Below, piece after piece: positions 49,226 to 61,029 of a stretch of 64,000 nt of DNA. The first letter of the stretch is position 1. Each line of letters opens with the position of its first letter. Source of the DNA: Styela clava. Taxonomy: Eukaryota > Chordata > Ascidiacea > Stolidobranchia > Styelidae. The DNA lies in the NCBI RefSeq assembly GCF_964204865.1, contig NC_135256.1:18443703-18507702 (forward strand), given 5' to 3'. A program made the translations under genes and the position numbers. The notes below the pieces were generated by a model. The model did no database searches. It was not told the DNA's origin and saw only the letters and a program-made list of their open reading frames with translations.

Positions 49226-50150
49226 CGCATTATAAGGAGTCTTGTAGGCAGGGGCGTTTCAGAACGAATCAAAGAACTCAATGATTAGGTGACAGCACAT
49301 TTGCACCCACGTACATTTGCACGTGCATACTTTTGCACCCAGAGACATTTCCATCCATAGATTTTACCACCCGCATATAGATTAGACCCGCAGACATTTA
49401 CACCCATGCACTTCTGTACCCAGTAGGCTACACTTTCATCCGCGGACATTTTCACCCTTGTACATTTGCACCTTCGGACATTTGCACATTGGACATTTTA
49501 CCCACAGGCATTTGTACCCATGGACATTTGCACCCATGAACATTTTCACCCACAGACATTTGCACCCATGGACATTTGCACCGTTGTACGGACATTTGCA
49601 CTCTGGAAATTTTTAAACATAGACATTTGCGCCCATGTACGTTCGAGTTTGCGGTGAGTTTGTTTTCATTACAAAATATAAGATTAGGATGTTCCTATTT
49701 CGGCACAAATGGCAATAGAATCTCTTTTTCTTTAAAGCCGGGTATCAATGGGTGTAAATGTTTACGGGTGCAAAATTCAATGGGTACAAGTCTCCATAGA
49801 TGCGAATATCCGTGGGTGCAAAACATGAGCGCAAATGTACTGAGCGCAAATGTCCGTAAGTTTAAATGTATTTCGGTTCAAATGTACGTGGATGAAAATC
49901 TACGTGGGTGCAAAGATAATAGAACCCAATGATTATACTGTCTTCTCATATTATTTAATTGCAGTAATCAGAAATTAGTCCAAAAATAACTGTTATCGAC
50001 AAGGCTAAACTTTTCTACCGGTACTTTGAAATAACAGGGTTGAATAATATTTTAAATTAAAGCGATTGTTTGAAAATATAAACTAGTTATTATGCGCTAA
50101 CTCGCGAAACCACCCTTAAAATGAGCACCAAGAATAGGATAGAAAGAATT
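49226..50150 (-). mobile_element. Partial copy of the CAGGGGTCTC hAT element, inverted
   Basis: From about 49262 (GAATCAAAGAACTCAATGAT) and again from 49936 to about 50150 the sequence matches the reverse complement of 17360-17130 of the hAT element. It is interrupted by the foldback element at 49288-49926. Neither terminus is preserved. Confidence 0.7.
49288..49926. mobile_element. Foldback element built of 16-bp repeats, 9-bp target duplication (copy B)
   Basis: About 20 units of the form ACATTTGCACCCATGG fill the left half (49295-49640). A unique spacer of about 100 bases follows, then about 11 inverted units (49740-49920). The element starts GGTGACAGCACATTTGCACC and its other end, reverse-complemented, starts GGTTCTATTATCTTTGCACC. 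CAATGATTA flanks both sides (49279-49287 and 49927-49935). The uninterrupted hAT element at 17 kb shows the pre-insertion sequence (CAATGATCA on its minus strand near 17355). It shares the internal CACCCGCATATAGATT string with copy A. Confidence 0.85.
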
Positions 50151-50189
50151 TTTCTGAGGCTAATGGTCGGCCATTGTTGACTCACATTC

Positions 50190-50350
50190 CCCGCAGTCAG
50201 CCACACAAGACTAAACACATAATGTCAGCTCTCAAATAAATAAAAATACATCGAGAAAAACATGTGTAATAACGCCAGTTCTGCTACCCCCTACAACGTG
50301 CTGCCCGGGGCGGCTGTCCCTTTCGCCCCCTCTAGGCACGCCACTGCTTG
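50190..50350. mobile_element. DNA-transposon end fragment (GGCACGCCACTG type)
   Basis: GCCCGGGGCGGCTGTCCC followed by TTTCGCCCCCTCTAGGCACG and CCACTG is a GC-rich terminal motif standing out from the AT-rich surroundings. No partner end was seen. Confidence 0.4.
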
Positions 50351-51712
50351 ATACGCCGGAACCTATCGTTTGCTGCCTTTCAACAGCACTTTCTCACTTT
50401 ACTGTTTAAAATTCGGGGTTAAGTGTTCCATGTGTTCAGTATGCAACAAAGACATGGAATTGGCAGATTAAGTCGTGTAAAAGAAACAGTAAAGCTAAAT
50501 TGTTACAATTGGTACAGATACACTGCACTTCCAATATGAAGCAGTGAGTATGCTCAATAAGGAAGCAACATATCTATATTGATAGTACCAGGTAGGTATT
50601 GATGCGCACGAAGAGGATGTACCAGTGAAAACTATAAACATTCACAAAATTATTCATTTCCTTGATGATTCAATAATACTCACTCCGTGTTGTAGTTCCC
50701 TGTAAATAAACGCGTGCTTCGAATATACCGTACACAAAAATTAGTGTTAACAATTTTGTTTTATTGGACACGAAATGTACATATGGATCGTTTTGTTATT
50801 ATGTTGTCGGTATTTTTCTTCTTATCGTTACAAAAGAATTTTCTCTTTAACTAATAGACCAATTGCTTTGAAGTTTTCGGTGGTTAAAAAATGCATTTTT
50901 CGCTAGAAGCCTATTACTTTTCTTCATTTTTAAATTTTTGCGGGCAATATACATTTATTTCTTAATTTGAAGAAATCAGTGTTGTCGGAAACATTTCCAA
51001 ACCCGACTGCAAGGCATTGAAAAGTCCTATACGATGTTTGACTCCGGATTCAAATAAATTTTGACTCTGACATTTGCTTATATATGAATGTAGCGTATCG
51101 TCAGTATATGTATACATTTTCCCAGTTCGACATATCTTTTATATGGTCTGGTATCAATCTTTTTCTCAATGTTCACTTCAATTAAGGTCATTTTAATTTT
51201 ATTTATTAACCCAATCAACAATCTTAGTACAACCGAAGACTTAATTGAATCACTGGGATCACCAGGCTTAAATCACCAGGCGTCGTAATGTAATAAAAAC
51301 AATATATATAAACAATAAAAGACCTGAAATCTGAAGAAAAACCCTGAAATCAATAACAACACCCAAAATTTAAAAAAAACTGAAATCCCGAACGTTATAC
51401 CTAATTAGCTGATTATTTGCAAAATAATGGTGTTATGAATCTAAAAATACGGGTCGTCACACTTAGTGGACAGATGGATAGTTTTGCTACGTTGTTGTTG
51501 GGACACAGAGTTGCTTTTTCTTGCAACGAACGATTGTCACCCAGGAAACATTTTTCTTGAGCGGGTGCTTTGTAATAAATACTGAAAATTCTGACAAAAA
51601 GGGGGTAGCCTACCCACGGTGATTTCAGCTGATCGATCTCCCTGATCGCGCCTAGTCAACAGCAACTTAACGCATGTTTTTAAGGTGTTCTTTTTTATCA
51701 TTTTTCAGTGTT
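50351..51712. other. Intergenic, with a dispersed repeat at about 50770-50920
   Basis: GTACATATGGATCGTTTTGT plus TATTTTTCTTCTTATCGTTA at 50776-50835 recurs at 58445-58510, and part of the family (AACCAATCGATTTCACATTT) is seen near 43402. No gene is supported. Confidence 0.4.
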
Positions 51713-51924
51713 CCCGTAGTATGTGAACCAAGATGGTGGACACCGGAACGTAGTATGTGTACCAGATTAAAAATAGGACATAATTTTATTCCAATTATCT
51801 TTATTTTAGTTCCATTGCAAGTTCGAGAACTCCCGTAGTATTTGTACCTGAAATTATGGCCTAACTCTAACCTAGTACACATACTACGTTCTGGTGTCCG
51901 CCATCTTGGTTTACATACTACGGG
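51713..51924. mobile_element. Palindromic miniature element with CCCGTAGTATGTGAACCAAG ends
   Basis: Left CCCGTAGTATGTGAACCAAG plus ATGGTGGACACC is mirrored at the right as GGTGTCCGCCATCTTGGTTT plus ACATACTACGGG. Inverted arms are about 54 bases (51713-51766 and 51871-51924). A third partial end, CCCGTAGTATTTGTACC, lies inside at about 51833. The ACCAAGATGG core also appears in the 2.9-kb transposon (23050-23115). No coding content. Confidence 0.7.
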
Positions 51925-52872
51925 AGTACGAATTTTTTAGTTGCATATGTACGACATAAAATTTAAAGAAACCTGAAATTCCTGCTTTCTGCTCCGGTAT
52001 ATTGTGCCAGAATCAACACTTACAGCCCTTTGTGAAATCGAATCATCATATCCATTGCGTAATAAAAAATAGGAGATGTGCATGCGTCAAATATATATAA
52101 ATACTTTCAGATTTGCTGATAACCCAATAGGTCAGCAGATCACTCTTATTTAGTGACACACGCGTCTCCAGCAAACACACAAAGTATAAAATTGATGAGC
52201 GCACAAGAACCAAATAAAGATCGAGCAATTTATAAGTAAGTTGGGGCGATAATCATAGCCATTAAGAATAAAAAAACAGCAGTTGAACAAAAACACACAA
52301 TAGATGCATATATTTAATGTTGTTAATTAAATAATATCACACTTTGCCCTTTGTGATATGAAATCGCAAAACATTATATAAATCCATTGTGTAATGTAAA
52401 TAATTTACGATCTGTTAATTCACGAGAACTCGGAAGCGTTGTATTGAATATTAATACATGGAACGATAACGACTATGAATAAAACTCCGGAATAGGAAGG
52501 ATATGTGACTAAGTGAGGTGGCGTCTTTATTTATGGTGTATAAGCATTTGAATACCTATTATACCGTCTGAACGACGTAGCATCTTGTCTGAATGAATTA
52601 ACGTGTTTTTTTTCATCAAATACCAACCGCTTGTAAGAACCATGTACGAGTATAATTCACTTAATTAACTTCAAATGATCCACGATAAAATTATGCCTAT
52701 ATTAATTTGAAGGCGCTGGTACTCTGTATATCGCCTCATTTCTGAAGTGTTTTTGTATAAGTAAAAGCGAATAAACCTGTCTGTGTGGCAGCGGACTTCG
52801 ACCTCGCCAAGATTGAATTTTTGTTTTTAATTTTGTAAAAGATCTAGTAGTTAGACAAGACAATCTGAAAAT
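51925..52872. other. Intergenic and putative 5' region of discoidin gene A
   Basis: No other gene is seen. The transcription start of the gene at 52873 should lie in this stretch, but no element could be assigned with confidence. Confidence 0.3.
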
Positions 52873-54730
52873 ATGACAAGGTTTTCTCGATCAATTGTTC
52901 TGCTTTTGATAATTTTGGCTTTTGGTGAAATGTTAGAAGCGAGGCGTGGCAGGAAGCGTGGAGGAAAGCCGAAACATGGACATGGGAAAGAGCGTATCAA
53001 AGGCATTGCAAGTAAGTAATTAATACTTGTAATGATAATATTTTTTCCAACTGTACCTATTTAGATAACGTTTTCTATTTTTCCTGATATCATAAAGCGC
53101 GGCTGTCGCGCCAACCAATTGGAAAACAATAAAAGTAATTAACGCAACACCCGCAAAAGTTCACCTGCGACTATATTTAATTCTCTTCTTTCTCCTGGTA
53201 AAGTGTGAGAATAAAAGGATAACAGAGTTTTCTAGGAACAGATATGCATTGCAAGCTGGGATGACATCTTATCAACATTAATAAAATATTAACTGAAATA
53301 TATATTCAAATGCGTGGAAAGTCGTAAAATTATCTTTCTTATGAGAATAAATTTTCGAAATGCGAGTATCACGCTTATTTAGCAACAGTTTGACAAAAAA
53401 AATTGCATAAGAGAGTTCGAAGAAATCACTTTACTGTTGTCCTTAAAACCTAATGTTGCAAATTTATAGTCTGTTATCAGTTATCACCGGTGCTAAACAT
53501 CATTTTTTCAACTTTGCAGGTCTACTGTCCGATTTAGTCAGAGCAAACCCAGGTAATAAATACTTCAGACTGTTTCAGGGTTCTTTATTAGTTTATTAAA
53601 TGAACCTGATACTGATAAATATTTTTTCATCACAAATATATATTATAGAGAAGCTGTGCAGTATTGATGTTGTTGGTAAACTGACTATATCGACAACCGG
53701 AACTGACTCTAAAACAGGTGTGCTCAACACTGAGGGCGCCATGTGCACAGAAACTACAAACGACGCTACAGATTATATCGCTATTGACCTTGGTTCGGTT
53801 GATCGTGTAGAAGGCATCATCACACAAGGACACAGCAATAATGACTGGTACGTTACCGAGTACAAAGTCGAAACCTCTGACGATGGCACAACATACACAG
53901 CGATCAAAGACGAAAACGGCTTGGATAAGGTAACGTTTATCCAGTATTCCATTGTAATGATTCCACCAGAATTCGTAGACTACTTCACCCATAAAAATTA
54001 CAAATATATTTCTACGATATTTGCATTGATGCTATATCCGTTTTTTTTTTCAACCAATAAAGAGTAATAGTTACAATTTTTCTCAAAAGTAGATGTTGGC
54101 TAATTAAACCTTCTATGACGCTTCTTAGGCACATTACAACACACTCAGTGTGTTTGTCCAACTTCCCGCTCTCCATATCGATTGGTGTCTTTATCCTAAC
54201 ATGGTATACGACGTTTTGCACTGCCTACGAAAGTTATATTTTAAGTGGATTTTTCAGATTTGTGGAATTGATTCTTCATTACTGTTCGCTACTAATTTAG
54301 ACTTGAATTGTTGAGTCCTTTTCTACACCATAAACAGGTTCTATATCAGAAGCCCATACATGGTGCTTAGCCCGCTTGTGATTGATCGCAACTTTTCTGT
54401 CAGTCATTTCTCTCTCTACATTTACTTGGGGGCTCGTGAACTATATAAGACGCGTCAGTTTCATAACTGATATATCCTTGGTAGGCTATAGAATAATGTT
54501 GTCCCCCATTTTTGTCTTAATACTATTTGACCGAAAAACTTTATTTTCAGATATTCGAAGGAAACTTCGACAACCAAACACCAGTATCTAATGCATTTCC
54601 TGAAACTGTGGAGAAACGGTACTTTCGCATCGTACCAGTATCGATTGTTGGGGAGAAGTGCATGAGAGTCGGCCTATACGATTGTGAAAGTGTCCTTGAA
54701 GTCCTGGATCTTGATGATGACGATAAATAG
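52873..54730 (+). CDS. Secreted discoidin (F5/8 type C) domain protein A
   Basis: Exons 52873-53011, 53520-53552, 53649-53929 and 54551-54730 join in phase to 210 residues. All introns are GT-AG, with donors GTAAGT, GTAATA and GTAACG. Residues 1-23 are a signal peptide (MTRFSRSIVLLLIILAFGEM, then LEA). A very basic linker (RRGRKRGGK...) and a small exon (SLLSDLVRANP) follow. Residues 58-196 form an F5/8C domain: EKLCS start, AIDLGS, VEGIITQG, Y.VETSDDGTTY, YFRIVP and closing VGLYDC, with C61 and C196 the likely framing disulphide. The tail is acidic (DLDDDDK). An NQT glycosylation sequon is in exon 4. Such domains bind glycans, phospholipid or collagen outside the cell; the ligand here is unknown. 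AATAAA is at 54904-54909. Paralogue of the gene at 58249-61029. Confidence 0.85.
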
Positions 54731-56450
54731 ATGACAAGATTGCACTAATATATTCTGAAACTAACAATTGTTCATCATATCATTTGCAAAAATAATATCA
54801 GGCGTTAAGATTTGATCTTTACAATTCGTTGAAAGAATTGTTGTATGATTTGTAGTTCATTATGATGTACATATATATATTAAATTGAAAATCGAAGTGT
54901 CCAAATAAAATACTGTGTCTATCAGACTTGTGTCAAGTAGTTAAATTCAGGAATTTTATGGCAAACGTAGAGTTAGAACGCCGTATCGCACCTGTCATAA
55001 AAATTGGAAGATTCTAACTAGAATGGTTTAACGCCAGCATTTTGATAAAGTGAGGATTGATTTTGGGATTTGCCTTTATTTTGTCGCCACACTCTTTGTC
55101 TCATTTTAATCCACGAAACAACACAACATAGATGTTATGTTAAATAACGGAGGGAACAGTTGACAGTGGCTCGTAAATTAAATCGGGTATATTCCCTAAG
55201 ATTGGGATCCAAGTTGTCGTAAGGGTTCATTGGTTTTTGGCCCAAACGTTACTCGCGAAGAGCACTTTCTTCCGCAGTTACATTGATTTCATTACATTTC
55301 GTCATAATCATGTTTCCGAGAACTATTACGAAAAAGAGATATTTTTGCAGCAAACCAATGGCGGTGATAGACACGGCTTTAAACATTCCTTCTGTTTTTG
55401 AGCTGTTAATCAACTATAAAAGCCCTAATCAAATGAGAATGCATTTGTAAATCTAGAGATCGTCTCATATGCGTGCATGTGATCTTGATAAATTTCTGAC
55501 AACAATCTCATAAAAATATTACTCCTCTGTTGATAAATAATGGTTGTTGTAACGTCCGAATATTAAGCGACGTCTGTAAAATCGGGCACTTGTCCAAGTT
55601 GGACTTAGCGTTTGCTCGTCCATTGTAGACCCAAAATTCAACTACATTATTCATATGCATGTGGATATTATGCAAAGCGTTCCTAGTGTCTTCACGCTTT
55701 AGTAGTAATTTCGGTTATGTGTTCTGTGAATTGATTCAACCCGCTGCATCTAACGATTCGTGAATGAGACTGATTGGATAATTTAAAACACAGACCAGCA
55801 GACCGGCCAGGTTTACTTGTGGTCTCATCTTGATAAGACAAGTCGGGTTTAAATTATTGACACACTAGAATGCTTTGGTAACTTCGACTTCACCATCGGT
55901 GGCAGTCACTGGTGATGACCCCCTTCCTATTTATTGGAAAAATGGAGCTTTGAATGTATTATGGTCGACAAACCCCGTGTTTTTGAACTTGACTTACCGT
56001 ATTTGCTCGTTTTATAGCCCGGGCCCATATTTTTTTTTAACCAAAGTCACTAACCGGGCCCTTATTCAAACCGGCCCTTAATCAAGCACGGGCACTTGTT
56101 ATTTTGGATGATCCGTGATGTTTGTCAAGTCACATATAGATAAGATCGATCGTTACAATAATTAATATACTCCAGTCATGTCCAGTTCTCAAGTATGATT
56201 TAAACGAGAATAACGAAAATTTTGACTTTTTACGCACTGAAGGTACAAATCCGCAAAAGAAGAAAAATTTTGCGACGCCCTATCAATATTAAAACTAAAT
56301 ACTTTTTCGGTCATTGAAGTGGGTGATTTTAAAATCGTCATAAAAAGAAATGTACCATAGAAATCAATTATTCAATTGATAAAGCCGTCACTTTTTCACA
56401 TCAAATAAACTGGACGTACGTACTTGAATTGTATTTTTCTAGATACCGTG
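54731..56450. other. Intergenic, with a GC-rich transposon-end fragment at about 55998-56090
   Basis: TACCGTATTTGCTCGTTTTA followed by repeated CCGGGCCC and CGGGCCCTTATT strings is a terminal-repeat-like fragment. Otherwise nothing is recognised. Confidence 0.35.
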
Positions 56451-56639
56451 TATGTTTCAAAACTATCAATTTTTTAATGCCGATTTAATTTCAGCGATAT
56501 TTCAACAAGTTATTAGGCCCGGCATTCAGCGTGATTTCGGTTTGCCCTGTCTTCAAACCATAGCCATACAAAATCGTTTGCTTACATTGCACGGATATGA
56601 CTTGGACCGAATCCGGGATTTAATTCAGTGTTTTGTTTT

Positions 56640-57760
56640 AAGGTACATTTTGAACACTATGAACTTTCCATATTTTCGAATCCAACCTTTTATGTATCCG
56701 CTGCATTTTCATATTTTGCGAATTGCGATAGAGTACATGTTAGAGTGCCTATTTGAAGAAATGCTCAATACTTTACTGATATCAGGAAGATTATTAGCTT
56801 TAAATTACCGTATTTCCAATATCTTTGCTTCATCAACCCACTAAAGTTCCATATTTGTTTTCGTCGCAATACGGAAGCTTGCACTCCAATTCAGAGAACG
56901 ATTAAGATTTACTATTACTCAGGACAGGAAAAGATATGCTCCATACCTTACTGTTATCAGGAGGTAGGCTACATTTTGAACACTATGAACTTTCCATATT
57001 TTCGAATCCAACATTTTATGTATCCGCTGCATTTTCATATTTTGCGAATTGCGATAGAGTACATATCAGATACCAGAGTGCCTATTTGAAGAAGTGCTTA
57101 ATACTTCACTGATACCAGGAAGATTATTCGCTTTTTAAATTACCGTATTTCCAATATCTTTGCTTTATCATCCCACTAAAGTTTCATATTTGTTTTCGTC
57201 GCAATTCGGAAGCTTGCACTCCAATTCAGAGAACGATTATGATTTACTATTACTCAGGACATGAAAAGAAGTGCCCCATACCCTACTGTTATCAGGAGGT
57301 AGGCTACATTTTGAGCACTATGAACTCTCCATATTTTCGAATCCAACATTTTATGTATCCGCTGCATTTTCATATTTCGCGAATTGCGATACAGTACATA
57401 TCAGAGTGCCTATTTGAAGAAGTGCTTAATACTTCACTGATACCAGGAAGATTATTCGCTTTAAATTACCGTATTTTCAATATCTTTGCTTCATCATCCC
57501 ACTAAAGTTTCATATTTGTTTTCGTCGCAATACGGAAGCTTGCTCTCCAATTCAGAGAACGATTATGATTTACTTTTACTCAGGACAGGAAAAAATACGC
57601 TCTATACCTTACTGTTATCAGGAAGATTATTCGAATTAAAGTATTAACATCTTTCGCTTCGTCATCCTACTGAAGTTTCATATTTGTTTTCGTCGCAGTA
57701 CGGAAGCTTGCTCTCCAATTCAGAGAACGATTATGATTTACTATTATTCAGGACGGAAAA
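56640..57760. repeat. Tandem array of a unit of about 330 bp
   Basis: The string TGAACACTATGAACTTTCCA begins at 56651 and 56977, and as TGAGCACTATGAAC at 57312 (spacing 326 and 335). Each unit ends with TTCGTCGCAATACGGAAGCT plus TCCAATTCAGAGAACGATTA. The last unit (57600-57760) has lost its middle. The array lies between the two discoidin genes. A shared open frame runs in two units but is broken in the middle one. Confidence 0.8.
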
Positions 57761-57951
57761 TAAATTATTCAAAAGCTTACTGTAATTTTATATCGTGCTC
57801 AAATGTTGGTATTAGATTTTGAAGCATATTATAATTCTGTCGTCAGTTGAATGCTGCTTTGTCCAGGAATTGAAGATGTACAATTGTATTATAATGTTCT
57901 TCAATATTTTTTAAGATCAACTAAATAGATAAATATTCGACTCAATCTTGT

Positions 57952-57990
57952 ATAATATATATATATATATGTACTGTATATATATATATT
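57952..57990. repeat. (AT)n microsatellite
   Basis: Two blocks of alternating AT separated by GTACTGTATAT, potentially forming a short hairpin. Confidence 0.8.
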
Positions 57991-58248
57991 ATATACGCTA
58001 CGCTGCTTATATCCCATTGAAAGCATAAGTTTTTATCCCGCGAACAAATAAACGATAGTAATAAGAATTGGGTTTAAAGATAGAATAGGAACTTTAGTTC
58101 AATAAATATGTGTATATACTTAGTTAATGATATAAATTTGTGCATCGTAGGGTTACAAAACTGCAAGTTCGTCACTGTAGTCGACGTTTCTTTTACAATA
58201 CAGACAATTGACAGGTTCGCAGTACAAGGCCTTCAAAATTATTACATT

Positions 58249-61029
58249 ATGATGCTGAAGATTTGTGGTAAAGTTGCAACCGTGACCTTATTGATATTTG
58301 TGATGTGCAAGTTTTCAGAAGCTCGAATACAACGATACACAAACAACGCGTGGCCACCGTCTTCACGTGTAAATGATAGAAGAAAGTCAACGAGATATGT
58401 TTTACCCAAAGTTGCTGGTGAGCTTATTATTTGACAGGAGACGTACATATGGATCGTTTTGTTGTTATTATTCCTGTTCTAATTGTTTCTATTTTTCTTC
58501 TTATCGTTATGGAAAAAAAATCATTTTTTCTCATTAACTACCGTTAATTACTGTCACTCATGCAAATCTTTCATTGCTCAAGAGCATTGAGAGAAATCTT
58601 CATTATGACAATCATTGTGCGAATCGGTTATAAACATAACACTGATAACAGTTCAAAATATGACATTCTTGGCGTAGTCGAAAATAAAGTTTAATATTTT
58701 TTTCTAATTCAGATGTTCTTTCAAGATTAGTCAAAGCAAATCCAGGTAAGCGCGTTCGTTTGGAGGCGATATGCAGTTCATATGCATATCTTTCGGGCAA
58801 AAGTGCAAATGCATTTTGAAAAGGAAATAGTTTCGTATGGTTCTTTATTCCAACATTTATGCAAAATAAATGCTTTTTGTTTTGTTTTACCAATCAAAGT
58901 ATCTAACCGGGTTCAAAGTAAGTGGCTGTTCGTATACACAAGGTAGCATAAACATGATGAAAAGCCAATACCACTATGCTGAACGTTATTCAAGTCAACA
59001 TTTATAATAAAATTTCCACTGCCACTTGTCTCAAACGAAAAAAAAAATTATTGCATCAAATGCATTTCATGGCATAATCGTCACAGAAAAGCTTTGCAGC
59101 CTGAACATTGACGGAAAACTATCCTTTACCTCATCTGCTGAAAGATCAACTACTGGAGTGATTGAAACGCCAGGAGCGTGGTGCGCTGAAACAGATGGCG
59201 ACGCTAGCGATTCTATAACAATAAATCTTGATTCATCGGTACTTGTACAAGGTGTCATAACACAAGGATCAAGTCACGCAGATTCATACGTGCTATCATA
59301 CAAAGTACAATATTCCGACGACGGCACAAGTTACACCACCATCACAACTGATGACGGAAATGATAAGGTTGGTTTATTACGCCCGATCTATATTCTATAA
59401 CAATCGTTTTTATATATGCATATTTTCATCAACGACCTACCCACAACATGTGCTGTTTCCAGGGGTTCGAACCTAGCCACATTGTTGTTTATGATCTTTG
59501 CTAATGATCTACCATTAGTCTACCAAATGTTGATATTATTTTAGCAAACCTTTCAAGAGATGTAGGAATAATATGCAAACATCGAAATTATCTATCCAGG
59601 TTTACCTTAATGCCGGTATATTTGTCCATTTTCAATCATATGGGAAATATGGAATAACAGAGTGGGGAATAACTCCCCAAAAGACTCACAGCTTCAAAAT
59701 TAGATCTCTGAAAAACAAAGCAATTCGATTTTTGACAAATTCTGTTAGATCAACGAGCTTTAGCCAACCATATCAGTTATCTAATATTTACAAATTTGAT
59801 GATATCCACATACTAGAGGTTGCCAAAATCATGCACTAATTCACACATAATATGTTGCCTAGACTAGAGCTTTCCAGGGTTACTTCACGACTTAGTCGTC
59901 AGTACATGGCCATAATACTAAGACTACTTCACAACTCGGTCATCAGTATCTTTTTTCACGAACTTCGACACATATATAATTCGATCGTAATTATAAAAAT
60001 CTTACCTTCCTGACTTCCTTCGGAAGATGTTTGTTTTTGTACAATAAACTAGTCAATAATGAACTCAATTCTGATACGGTAGCCACTAGAGCAGGGTTTC
60101 CCAAACCTTCCGTTCATTGGTACCCTTCGGACAATTAATAGATCGCTCGTATACTCCCAAAATTGTCTTGCATGCTGTGACTGGACAAAAGGGAGTCGTG
60201 TAAAGCTGGTAGTTTCCACTGGAATGAAAATTACTGAAGGGTTCTTCTTCAAACTGTTAACATCGATTGATAAAAAATATTTTGGAAAGAATAGTCTTAT
60301 ACCCAATTTAATGTACTCCAGTTTGGGAACCCCCGCACTGGAGTATGCCAGTGATCCCCTCAAAATTATTGTATTTCTATCGTTACTACTTTATTTATTT
60401 TTTTGCTGTTCATCGAGGGGAGTTGTAAACTTGATGACGGAGCAATCCGTCTTTCACAACTTCTGTCATTTCCATAGTATTCAGAAACTTTGTGTGACAA
60501 AAGTGACAAATAAAATAACTCTGACCACTCGCCGATAAAAGTCAATGCAGACAATGAGCTATAAAACATTTAGTAAGGTGTAAGAGATCATAATCTTTTA
60601 CTAAACTCTTGGTCGATTTCGCAAATCAGTGATTTAGTCAGTTCTGTTAAGTGGGAGAAAAAAAAACTCGTCTCTGATTTAAAAGTGATAGTGATCTTCT
60701 ATATGTCGGTTTAATATTGTTTCATCCTTGATATGAAGACGAGAATGTTGCTGCAAATTTTGTCACCTATCCTAATTTAATAGATATATTTTCTTGTTTT
60801 GCTACATTCTTGTCTTGATCGAAAGTTCAAAATACATCGCCTTCTTTTACAGATATTCGTTGGTAATCACGACAACCAAACGCCGAAATCAAACGAGTTC
60901 AAAGAGGCAATTACGGCACAGTACTTTCGCATCGTCCCTGTTGAGTACTTTGACCATAAGTGCGTCAGAGTAGGCTTATACGACTGCATGGATATTCTCG
61001 ATGGTCTCAGCCTCAAACTTAAAGACTGA
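58249..61029 (+). CDS. Secreted discoidin (F5/8 type C) domain protein B
   Basis: Exons 58249-58417, 58713-58745, 59087-59367 and 60853-61029 join in phase to 219 residues. Exons 2 and 3 have exactly the lengths of gene A (33 and 281 bases) with the same phases, so the two genes are tandem duplicates. Residues 1-25 form a signal peptide (KVATVTLLIFVMCKFSEA part). A basic linker and a DVLSRLVKANP exon follow, then the F5/8C domain from EKLCSLNIDGKL at residue 68 through INLDSSVLVQGVITQGSS, YKVQYSDDGTSY, DNQTP, YFRIVPVEYFDHKC and VGLYDC. Start choice: two adjacent ATGs, the first taken. The exon 3 donor (GTTGGT) is weak. Intron 3 holds LINE and hAT remnants. The linker and C-terminal tail are the least conserved parts between A and B. 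Confidence 0.8.
59425..59840 (+). mobile_element. LINE reverse-transcriptase remnant in intron 3 of gene B
   Basis: SRGSNLATLLFMIFANDLPL at 59466-59525 is a decayed form of the GVPQGS.LGP.LF..FINDLP motif. A FINDLPTTC-like duplicate is just upstream. 59573-59839 reads YGITEWG, ..KNKAIRFLTNS and NIYKFDDIHILEVAKIMH, the C-terminal region of Jockey/CR1-type reverse transcriptases. Stops and frame changes separate the pieces. Confidence 0.75.
60092..60335. mobile_element. hAT miniature element, 244 bp, in intron 3 of gene B
   Basis: Starts CAGGGTTTCCCAAACCTTCC and ends, reverse-complemented, CGGGGGTTCCCAAACTGGAG. Flanking octamers CACTAGAG (60084-60091) and CACTGGAG (60336-60343) differ at one base. 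Same terminal type as the element at 40589-40799. Confidence 0.7.

Noticed and set aside
49288..49926. Possible CRISPR-like array of short repeats
   Set aside because: Units are contiguous without unique spacers, inverted in the second half, and sit in animal DNA; this is a foldback transposon.
49466..49932. Open frames rich in repeated TFAPMDIC-like peptides
   Set aside because: They are translations of the 16-bp foldback repeats; the peptide periodicity equals the DNA repeat and there is no gene context.
56452..57505. Frames of 88-130 codons repeated in the 330-bp array
   Set aside because: The middle unit breaks the frame and non-coding parts of the unit are equally conserved, so this is repeat, not gene.
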